Of a stretch of 8,568 nucleotides of DNA, positions 1 to 5,123 are shown piece after piece; the first letter of the stretch is position 1; each line of letters begins with the position of its first letter. The stretch comes from Verrucomicrobiales bacterium (GTDB lineage: Bacteria; Verrucomicrobiota; Verrucomicrobiia; Verrucomicrobiales; SKLO01). The translations under genes and the position numbers were made by a program. The notes beneath the pieces were generated by a model. It was not told the origin of the DNA. It worked only from the letters and a program-made list of their open reading frames with translations, and made no database searches. The stretch spans positions 1 through 8,568 of the forward strand of contig SKLO01000661.1 of assembly GCA_007123195.1 (NCBI GenBank), in the 5' to 3' direction.

Positions 1-588
1 ATCCTGACCCTGACCCAGCCGCAAGCGGTCACCGCCCGCACCGGCATCGACGCGATCGCGCACGCGGTCGAGAGTGCCGTTTGCAACAAGCGCACGGTGA
101 TTTCCTCCGCCTACAGCAGACTGGCGTTCCGCTTGCTCGACCAGGGGTTCGAGGAGGTGTTGGAGAACCCGGACGACCTGGCGGCGCGCGCGCGCATGCA
201 GCTTGGGTCCGCCTACGCCGGCACGGCGATTGAGAACAGCATGCTGGGAGCGGCCCATTCGTGCGCCAACCCGTTGACCTCGCGCTACCACGTCATCCAC
301 GGCGAGGCGGTGGCCGTGATGCTGCCGCACGTGGTGAGTTACAACCGCTCGGCCAACGGCACCGCCGACATCTACGATCACCTGTGCCCGGCCGGCATGG
401 AGTGGCGGCTGCTGCACCTGATGAAGCTCGCCGGGCTGCCGCTCGACCTCGGGTCGTTCGGTGTCGATGCCTCTGAACTGGCGGTGCTGGGCCGGGAGGC
501 TTCCGAGCAATGGACCGCCCAGTTCAACCCGCGTCCGGTCGATGCCGCCGCCTGTGCGGAACTCTACCGGCTGGCGATGCCGTCATGA
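1..588 (+). CDS. Iron-containing alcohol dehydrogenase, C-terminal part (5' partial)
   Basis: The frame is open from base 1 to a TGA at 586-588, giving 195 residues. This is roughly the C-terminal half of a group III metal-dependent alcohol dehydrogenase (usual length about 380), an NAD(P)-dependent cytosolic enzyme that interconverts alcohols and aldehydes or ketones. The fragment begins at the metal-binding helical domain. Seen directly: the signature GIDAIAHAVES at residues 15-25 with D17 and H21, then H86 (in AAHSCANP) and H100 (in VIHGEAVA). The D-x3-H and H-x13-H spacing matches the four metal ligands of FucO-type enzymes, so all ligands are present. The NAD-binding N-terminal domain lies outside the window. 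The substrate cannot be assigned; 1,3-propanediol, butanol and lactaldehyde-type activities all occur in this family. The gene converges on der with only 16 bp between the stop codons, and no clear terminator hairpin is visible in that gap. Confidence 0.93.
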   Translation: MLTLTQPQAVTARTGIDAIAHAVESAVCNKRTVISSAYSRLAFRLLDQGFEEVLENPDDLAARARMQLGSAYAGTAIENSMLGAAHSCANPLTSRYHVIHGEAVAVMLPHVVSYNRSANGTADIYDHLCPAGMEWRLLHLMKLAGLPLDLGSFGVDASELAVLGREASEQWTAQFNPRPVDAAACAELYRLAMPS

Positions 589-604
589 GCCCTTGGGTGA
601 GATT

Positions 605-1996
605 TCAGGAGGACTTGTTGCCGTCGCTCTTGCCGCGCAGGGTCATGCGCAGGGGCAGCCCCTCGTAGTCGACATGCTCGCGAATGGTGCGTTCGAGGTA
701 GCGCATGTAGCTGTCGTTCATCAGTTCGGGCCGGTTGGCGATCAGCACCACGTGAGGCACCGGCACCGGGCCGGAGCGGTCGGACTTGAGCCGCGAGGCA
801 TAGAGCAGGTTGAAGCGCCGGTGCGACTTGCGGTCCTTGGGCGGCGGCATGGCGGCGATGGCGCGCTGCAGCAGGCGGTTGAGTTCGCCGGTGGTCAGCA
901 CCCGGCGCGCGGCCTCGGTGACGCGATCGATCGCGGCGAACACCTTGCGGATGTGTTGTTGATAGGCCGCCGAGGTTACCACGATGGGCGCGTATTGAAG
1001 GAAGAACAACTCGCGCTGGATGACCTCGCGCCAGTGGTGCACGCGCTCCTTGGTGGGGTTGCGCGGCTCGAACAGGTCGAACTTGTTCAGGACAATGATG
1101 CACGGCTTGTGGGCAGCGATGATCTCGGCCGCCACGGTGCGGTCCTGGGCGGTGATGCCGGTGCCGGCATCGATCACCAGCAGGCAGATGTCGGCGCGGT
1201 GGATGCTGTTGCGCGAGCGCATGACGCTGAACAACTCGACCGCGGTGTCGACCTTGGTGCGGCGGCGGATGCCGGCGGTGTCGATCAGCAGGTAGTCCCT
1301 TGACCCGCGCCGGTAGGGCAGATCGATGGCGTCGCGGGTGGTGCCGGCGACCTCGCTGACAATGGTGCGCTGGTCGCCGAGGATGGCGTTGACCAGCGAG
1401 GACTTGCCGACGTTGGGTCGTCCGATCAGGGCGATCTTGACCGGGGCGGCCGGCGGTTTGTCTTCGTGATCGCCTTGGTCGTCCGGGCCGGTGGTGCCGG
1501 GCTCCGGCAGTTCGGCGGTCACCCGCCGCTCCAGTGCGGCCAGCCCGCGGCCGTGTTCGGCGCTGACGGCCAGTGGCTGGTCGAATCCGAGCGCGGCGAA
1601 GTCGGCCAGCGTCATTTCGTGCTTGGGGACGTCGATCTTGTTGACCACCAGCAGCACGCGGCTGCCGGCGCGGCGCAACAGGCCGGCGATGTCGCGATCG
1701 ACCGGGGTCAGGCCCTCGTGGCCGTCGACCACGAACAGGATCACGTCGGCGGCCTCGATGGCCAGTTCCGCCTCGGCCCGAATCTGGGCGGCGAACTGGT
1801 CCTCCAGTGCGGCGCCGATGCCGCCGGTGTCGAGCAACGTCACCGTGCGCCCGCCCATGTCGCAGTCGGCGGGAATTCGGTCGCGGGTGACGCCCGGCTG
1901 GTCGTGGACGATGGCGATGCGCTTGCCAACCAGGCGGTTGAACAGGGCGGACTTGCCGACGTTCGGTCGGCCGACGATGGCGACGGTGGGAATCAT
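605..1996 (-). CDS. der: Ribosome-associated GTPase Der (EngA)
   Basis: This is the 463-residue tandem-G-domain GTPase required for late 50S subunit maturation; it acts in the cytosol on the ribosome. First G domain: P-loop GRPNVGKS at 9-16, DTGG at 56-59, NKID at 119-122. An acidic, proline-containing linker at about 163-185 joins it to the second G domain: P-loop GRPNVGKS at 192-199, DTAG at 239-242, NKFD at 304-307 and a TSA motif near 341. The C-terminal KH-like domain at about 355-455 shows the familial NRPELMNDSYMRYLER stretch and ends in a basic tail. Length is normal for the family (about 440-490). The ATG at 1996 gives the canonical N-terminus MIPTVAIVGRPNVGKS. No Shine-Dalgarno precedes it. 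Instead, a short upstream frame ends in TGA overlapping the start as ATGA, which would allow translational coupling. Both G domains look intact. Confidence 0.98.
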   Translation of the reverse strand: MIPTVAIVGRPNVGKSALFNRLVGKRIAIVHDQPGVTRDRIPADCDMGGRTVTLLDTGGIGAALEDQFAAQIRAEAELAIEAADVILFVVDGHEGLTPVDRDIAGLLRRAGSRVLLVVNKIDVPKHEMTLADFAALGFDQPLAVSAEHGRGLAALERRVTAELPEPGTTGPDDQGDHEDKPPAAPVKIALIGRPNVGKSSLVNAILGDQRTIVSEVAGTTRDAIDLPYRRGSRDYLLIDTAGIRRRTKVDTAVELFSVMRSRNSIHRADICLLVIDAGTGITAQDRTVAAEIIAAHKPCIIVLNKFDLFEPRNPTKERVHHWREVIQRELFFLQYAPIVVTSAAYQQHIRKVFAAIDRVTEAARRVLTTGELNRLLQRAIAAMPPPKDRKSHRRFNLLYASRLKSDRSGPVPVPHVVLIANRPELMNDSYMRYLERTIREHVDYEGLPLRMTLRGKSDGNKSS

Positions 1997-2145
1997 GATG
2001 CGAACAGGGGAGATTGGGTCGGGGTGGCGACGGGCATCAAACCGCCTGTCAAATCGCCTGGTTTGAGGACCCGGCCGATGTCCCTCACCACGGCGCCGCT
2101 GTCAGCCGGGTGTTCGATGACGTGGGAAGTGGCGGTGGCGGGCAT
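1993..2145 (-). pseudogene. Remnant of a class I SAM-dependent methyltransferase, overlapping the der start
   Basis: A 50-codon minus-strand frame starts at ATG 2145-2143 and ends at TGA 1995-1993. The upstream in-frame stop lies only 13 codons before that ATG, so the frame cannot be long. Its translation contains SHVIEHPADSG (residues 7-17) followed by an Arg at 21 and RVLKPG at 25-30. That order and spacing (hVIEH-x2-D ... R ... RVLKPGG) is the post-SAM region of Methyltransf_11/12-type enzymes. The SAM-binding GxGxG half is absent, and the other minus-strand frames back to pgsA do not supply it. The C-terminal part is cut off about 20 residues after the motif. A 12-bp tandem duplication falls right after KPG; deleting one copy restores KPGGLMPVATPT, close to the family pattern. 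I infer a decayed methyltransferase gene. A functional 50-residue leader peptide coupled to der is the alternative. Not confirmed by any database search. Confidence 0.5.
2037..2060. repeat. 12-bp tandem direct repeat, one mismatch
   Basis: TCAAACCGCCTG at 2037-2048 is followed immediately by TCAAATCGCCTG at 2049-2060, differing at one base. The unit is four codons long in the minus-strand remnant frame and does not shift it. A flanking GGTTTGA at 2060-2066 also makes an inverted pair with TCAAACC at 2037-2043. The minus strand reads TTGACA across the junction (plus 2047-2052), but no matching -10 element lies at the expected distance. I therefore favour a local duplication over an operator or promoter. 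Confidence 0.75.
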
Positions 2146-2266
2146 GAACTTGGTGCTTCGGCGGCGACGGGAAGGGGCTGAGTGTCAATGACTGTCCGGG
2201 CGACTGTCGGACGGGTGCGGGAGTTTGGACGACGATCAGGACCGTCGCAATGCAATCCTGTGGTCG

Positions 2267-2857
2267 TCAGGCCTGCTGGTCGGGGCTTCCATGGCCGGCG
2301 GCATTGGCCTGGCGCAGGCCGGAGGTGAAGTAGATGACGCCTGACACAACGGTGAACACGGCGGCCAGCACGGTGGGATACATGGGGGAAGGGGTTTCAA
2401 TCAGGAGCATCAGCCAGCCGATGGCCACCATCTGCAGGAAAGTGGCGCACTTGCCGGTCCAATGGGCGCGGATCTCGACCTTGCCAACGAAGTAGTGGAC
2501 CAGCAGCGAACCGGTGATGATGATGGCGTCGCGCGAGATGATCACGATCGGGAACCAGGTGGGGAAGCGCTGCGGCCAGGTAACCACCGACAGGGTGATG
2601 ATGGCGGCCAGCAGCAGGCCCTTGTCGGCCAGCGGATCGAGGATCACGCCGAGTCGCGAGCGCTGGTTGAAGCGCCGGGCGATGTAGCCGTCGACGCCGT
2701 CCGAGACCGACGCCAGCACGAAGGCCGCGATCGCCGCCCAGCGCCAGGCCTCGACCGGCGCGCCGTCCTTGACGCTCTTGGCGTAGTAGATGGCAAGCCA
2801 GACAAAGACCGGGATCATGAAGATCCGGCCGATGGTCACTTTGTTGGCCAAGGTCAT
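2267..2857 (-). CDS. pgsA: CDP-diacylglycerol--glycerol-3-phosphate 3-phosphatidyltransferase
   Basis: A 196-residue integral membrane enzyme that makes phosphatidylglycerophosphate and CMP from CDP-diacylglycerol and sn-glycerol 3-phosphate, the committed step to phosphatidylglycerol and cardiolipin in the inner membrane. The complete CDP-alcohol phosphotransferase signature D-x2-D-G-x2-A-R-x8-G-x3-D-x3-D is visible at residues 53-78, with D53, D56, D74 and D78 as the metal and catalytic aspartates. Hydrophobic segments lie at about 12-25, 40-52, 80-93, 101-120, 137-155 and 160-180, consistent with six membrane helices. The N-terminal LANKVTIGRI is the usual LPNxLTxxRI-type motif. Length is normal for PgsA (about 180-200). 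The ATG at 2857 fits the family start but has no Shine-Dalgarno. It lies between a 366-bp gene-free region and the der-proximal spacer. Phosphatidylcholine and phosphatidylinositol synthases share the signature, but size and N-terminus favour PgsA. Confidence 0.95.
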   Translation of the reverse strand: MTLANKVTIGRIFMIPVFVWLAIYYAKSVKDGAPVEAWRWAAIAAFVLASVSDGVDGYIARRFNQRSRLGVILDPLADKGLLLAAIITLSVVTWPQRFPTWFPIVIISRDAIIITGSLLVHYFVGKVEIRAHWTGKCATFLQMVAIGWLMLLIETPSPMYPTVLAAVFTVVSGVIYFTSGLRQANAAGHGSPDQQA

Positions 2858-2925
2858 GGTGCGATCAGCCGGCGAGCGGACCCGGCGGCGCGCGCAACAC
2901 TGGGGCGGGGCCCGGGTATGATCGC

Positions 2926-2955
2926 AATCTAAACCCGCCCCTGGCGGTCTGTCGA
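2926..2955 (-). promoter_or_regulatory. Candidate promoter for pgsA
   Basis: On the minus strand TCGACA (plus 2950-2955) is followed after 18 bp by TAGATT (plus 2926-2931). These are fair matches to the sigma-70 -35 and -10 hexamers. The -10 sits in one of the few A+T-richer patches of the spacer and would give a leader of about 60 nt before the pgsA ATG. This is a visual match only, and the spacing is 1 bp longer than ideal. Confidence 0.25.
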
Positions 2956-3083
2956 CCGGTTCTGGTGGCCGGGCGCGGACGCTGGCGTTTCAGTGGCGGC
3001 TGTGGGGATTGCGGCGGTCAGGGGATGGAATGGGTGTCGCCCCGGCGAACAACCCCTCCCACCACCTTCGAACCATCCCCCAA

Positions 3084-3112
3084 CCCCCGCCGCCCGCTGG
3101 CGCGGCGGAGGG
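3084..3112. repeat. G+C-rich hairpin
   Basis: CCGCCGC at 3087-3093 pairs perfectly with GCGGCGG at 3102-3108 around an 8-nt loop. The stem continues with CCC (3084-3086) against GGG (3110-3112) across one bulged A at 3109. It is stable on either strand and has no adjacent T-tract. In such G+C-rich DNA some stems of this size arise by chance. Confidence 0.45.
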
Positions 3113-3179
3113 GCGATGTCCTCGTCGGCGGATGCAACGCACTCGCCGACCGGGCATCCGGCCGCCTTGACGCATCGCC
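3112..3179. repeat. Nested stem structure with near-perfect 27-bp palindrome
   Basis: GGCGATG (3112-3118) and CATCGCC (3173-3179) form an outer stem. Inside it, GTCGGCG (3124-3130) pairs with CGCCGAC (3144-3150). The same helix continues with TGC/GCA (3133-3135 with 3139-3141) around a 3-nt AAC loop; one wobble and one mismatch separate the two paired blocks. A competing stem CGGATGC/GCATCCG (3129-3135 with 3154-3160) cannot form at the same time as the palindrome. The multi-branch arrangement and the mutually exclusive helices are suggestive of a structured RNA, but this is inferred from base pairing seen by eye. Confidence 0.45.
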
Positions 3180-3223
3180 GCTCCCGGTTCCCGCGGGCGC
3201 CACCTGCCGTCCCTCCCAGGGAT

Positions 3224-4138
3224 TCAGCTTCCGGATCGGAGCAACTCCAACGCCGCATGGCGCACTGTTTCCACGTGCTCCGGCTCCAGGTCGGACAGCA
3301 GCGGCAGCGCGGGCCCGGTGTCGGCCAGACCCGCCAGGGCGACGGCCGAGTGCAGGACGCGGATCGGATTGATCCCGTTGCGCAGGTCCTCCAGCGGTTC
3401 GAACAAGGTCCGCAACCGCTCGGCCTCCGGCCAGTCACTGGCCTGGAGCGCGCGCAGCATGGCGGCGCTCAGGTCGGGCCGCACACACACGCAACCGGAG
3501 GTGAAGCCGGCGAGCTGGAACTCGCGCCAGTGCACGATCGCCGGTTGCTCGCCCATGCCGCTGACCATCAGCCCGGGATCGACCTGACGCACCAACTCCT
3601 CCAACAGCGGATCCTGGCGGGCGTCGTCGCGCACGACGGCATACTTGATCCACGACACCCGGCCCTCGGCCACCAGGGCAGCAACATCGGCGGGCTCGAG
3701 GTAACCATCGTGCTTCAGATACACCACCACCGGCTTGCCGAACCGGTCGACAAAACGGCGGATGCCGTCGGCCACGCCGGTCGGGGTGGTAAGGCCCTGC
3801 TGGGGCAGCACCATCACGGTCGGGAACTCCATTCCGGCCAGCACCTCGGCCTGATCCATCATGGTGCCGAACGCCGGTCCCACCGAGGGAATGACCAGGG
3901 TATCGTCCCCGGCGGCCGCGGCCAGTTGCTCGAGGATGTTGCCGTATTCGCGCAGGCTGAGGTGGTAGAAATTGGCGTTGCCGCCGTAGAGCAGCATGTC
4001 GACCCCGCCGGCCTCGATGTGGCGGATCAACGCCTGGTTCGGTTCAGCGGCGTAGCGGAGGTTGGCGTCGCGCGCCAGCGGCGGCACCGCGATCACGGAG
4101 GAGCGCAGGCGGTCGCGGGTGACAGGAGTGGTTTGCAT
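3224..4138 (-). CDS. Dihydrodipicolinate synthase (DapA)/N-acetylneuraminate lyase family protein
   Basis: A 304-residue TIM-barrel class I aldolase of the DapA family, which forms or cleaves pyruvate-linked C-C bonds through a lysine Schiff base in the cytosol. The Schiff-base lysine is K165 in WIKYAVVR, at the end of strand 6. Y140 in VVVYLKHDGY matches the catalytic tyrosine 25-28 residues earlier, and SGMGEQ (about 195-200) matches the usual SG.d loop. The phosphate/carboxylate-binding position, normally T-T or G-T in TTGE-type motifs, reads GGN (52-54) followed by ANFYHLSLREY. This argues against true DapA and towards a divergent sugar-acid or hydroxyproline-type subfamily; the substrate is unknown. 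I chose the ATG at 4138 because it gives the normal family length. A TTG at 4255 would add 39 Pro/Arg-rich residues without support. No Shine-Dalgarno is seen. It lies 136 bp after surE on the same strand. Confidence 0.87.
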   Translation of the reverse strand: MQTTPVTRDRLRSSVIAVPPLARDANLRYAAEPNQALIRHIEAGGVDMLLYGGNANFYHLSLREYGNILEQLAAAAGDDTLVIPSVGPAFGTMMDQAEVLAGMEFPTVMVLPQQGLTTPTGVADGIRRFVDRFGKPVVVYLKHDGYLEPADVAALVAEGRVSWIKYAVVRDDARQDPLLEELVRQVDPGLMVSGMGEQPAIVHWREFQLAGFTSGCVCVRPDLSAAMLRALQASDWPEAERLRTLFEPLEDLRNGINPIRVLHSAVALAGLADTGPALPLLSDLEPEHVETVRHAALELLRSGS

Positions 4139-4190
4139 GACAAGTGAAAGCGGGTTGAAGCAGTTTCTGGCTGCCCGCCGACGCGGGGTG

Positions 4191-4210
4191 CCGGGCCGGG
4201 CCGGGCCGGT
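4191..4210. repeat. 5-bp tandem repeat (CCGGG x4)
   Basis: Three perfect copies of CCGGG and a fourth reading CCGGT stand in tandem between surE and the DapA-like gene. The run is short and probably arose by replication slippage. It overlaps the left arm of the adjacent hairpin. Confidence 0.7.
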
Positions 4211-4225
4211 CGGCTGGTCGACCGG
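4206..4225 (-). terminator. Hairpin downstream of surE, possible terminator
   Basis: CCGGTCG (4206-4212) and CGACCGG (4219-4225) form a perfect 7-bp stem with a 6-nt loop, about 50 bp after the surE stop in the direction of transcription. There is no T-run after it, so it may instead be an mRNA 3' stabiliser or part of the DapA-like leader. Confidence 0.3.
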
Positions 4226-4274
4226 ATTCAACGCCCCGATCGGCGGCGGGTTCAAGTGGCATCTTCGGTCCCGG

Positions 4275-5033
4275 TCACATCGGCAGGGTCAGCCGGCACC
4301 AGGAGATGTCGCCGCCGAAGCACACGTCGACGTCACTGCCGGATTGTCGTGCCCGGTCGCTGTAGCTGCCGGAGTAGTGGAATGTCAGGGCGCCCGGTTC
4401 GATGGGGTGGCGTTCGTAGGCCACCGGCAGCGGCGCCGGTTCCGGCCGGCACTCGATCAGGCGCGGCAACCGGCCCGGGTCCCGGTCGTCGTCGTGGCCG
4501 GTGTGGGGCAGGTTGACGCTGACGTGGTCGCCGGGCCGCAGCAGGCCGCCGCCGTGGTCCCCGGCCGCGTCCAGCAGTTGTCCCAGCACCCACTCGACCC
4601 GGCGGGCGGCGAGGTGCCAGTCGATCGGCCGACCGCGCCGCCGGTAGTGCGACAGCGCCACCGCCGTGACGCCGTGCCATGCCGCTTCGCGCGCCGCCGC
4701 CACGGTGCCGGACGCCGCCAGGTCGTGGCCCAGGTTGCCGCCGTGGTTGATGCCGCTGAGAACCAGATCGGGCTGCAGCCGCAGGCCGAACAAGGCCAGC
4801 CGCACGCAGTCGACCGGGGTGCCGTCGCAGGCGAAGGCGTCGGGGTCGAGCTGCCGCAGGCTGAGTTCGCGGTCGGTGATGAAGGCGTGGCCGCATTGGG
4901 AGTGGCAGCGGTCGGGGGCCACCGTCACCAGTCGTGCACCCGGCAGTGCCGCCGCCGCGGCCGCCCGCAGCGAGGCCAGTCCTTCGGCGTCGATGCCGTC
5001 GTCGTTGGTGAGGAGGATGGTCTTGAATCGCAT
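4275..5033 (-). CDS. surE: 5'/3'-nucleotidase SurE
   Basis: A 252-residue metal-dependent phosphatase that removes phosphate from nucleoside 5'- and 3'-monophosphates and, in some homologues, short polyphosphate; it is a cytosolic oligomer linked to stationary-phase survival. The N-terminus ILLTNDDGIDAEGL (6-19) supplies D11 and D12. VAPDRCHSQCGH (38-49) supplies the metal-binding Ser at 45. CDGTPVDCVRLAL (69-81) and SGINHGGNLG (93-102) supply N96. AASGTVAAAREA (about 106-117) completes the SurE core, so all ligand positions are filled. The usual Ser-Gly after APD is Ser-Gln here and is flanked by two cysteines, C43 and C47. The start at 5033 puts the TNDDG motif at the family-typical position; an upstream ATG at 5090 would add 19 unconserved residues. 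No Shine-Dalgarno is visible. It follows the FAD oxidoreductase by 77 bp on the same strand, so co-transcription is possible. Confidence 0.96.
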   Translation of the reverse strand: MRFKTILLTNDDGIDAEGLASLRAAAAAALPGARLVTVAPDRCHSQCGHAFITDRELSLRQLDPDAFACDGTPVDCVRLALFGLRLQPDLVLSGINHGGNLGHDLAASGTVAAAREAAWHGVTAVALSHYRRRGRPIDWHLAARRVEWVLGQLLDAAGDHGGGLLRPGDHVSVNLPHTGHDDDRDPGRLPRLIECRPEPAPLPVAYERHPIEPGALTFHYSGSYSDRARQSGSDVDVCFGGDISWCRLTLPM

Positions 5034-5105
5034 GTCGGTGGGTGCCGGAAGCCACCTCGTCAGGCTGACTTCCCGCGCGCAATGACTCACTCACAAGCGG
5101 CCGCC

Positions 5106-5123
5106 GCCGGTCACTCGACCGGC
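5106..5123. repeat. Short hairpin across the oxidoreductase stop codon
   Basis: GCCGGT (5106-5111) pairs with ACCGGC (5118-5123) around a 6-nt loop containing most of the stop codon of the FAD oxidoreductase. A 6-bp stem is weak evidence, and no T-tract follows, so termination between this gene and surE is not demonstrated. Confidence 0.25.

Larger units (their letters stand above)
2858..3223. other. Gene-free 366-bp spacer with nested inverted repeats
   Basis: No convincing protein is encoded in any frame; the open frames here translate to low-complexity Arg/Pro/Gly strings. The stretch follows the stop codon of the DapA-like gene and precedes pgsA on the same strand. It contains a perfect 8-bp pair GGGGATGG/CCATCCCC (3021-3028 with 3073-3080), a strong G+C hairpin at 3084-3112, and a nested set of stems between 3112 and 3179. 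None is followed by a T-run, so a classical intrinsic terminator is not evident on either strand. It may be the 3' structure of the DapA-like transcript, a repeat element dispersed in the genome, or an unrecognised RNA. No tRNA-like cloverleaf was recognised. Confidence 0.55.

Noticed and set aside
2047..2052. TTGACA on the minus strand as a -35 box for der.
   Set aside because: No -10-like hexamer occurs 16-18 bp downstream (the sequence there is G+C-rich), and the hexamer is explained by the 12-bp duplication.
2194..2212. GTCCG/CGGAC inverted pair in the pgsA-der spacer as a pgsA terminator.
   Set aside because: It has only five base pairs around a 9-nt loop and no T-run, which is expected by chance in this composition.
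2929..3223. Possible small protein gene in the spacer between the DapA-like gene and pgsA.
   Set aside because: The longest frames translate to Gly/Arg/Pro-rich strings with no hydrophobic or motif structure and no start context. The inverted repeats explain the sequence better.
4139..4255. N-terminal extension of the DapA-like gene to a TTG at 4255.
   Set aside because: The added 39 residues are Pro/Arg-rich and unlike the family. The ATG at 4138 gives normal length, and no ribosome site supports the TTG.
5034..5090. Extension of surE to an upstream ATG at 5090.
   Set aside because: SurE proteins begin only a few residues before the TNDDG motif. The extra 19 residues are not family-like.
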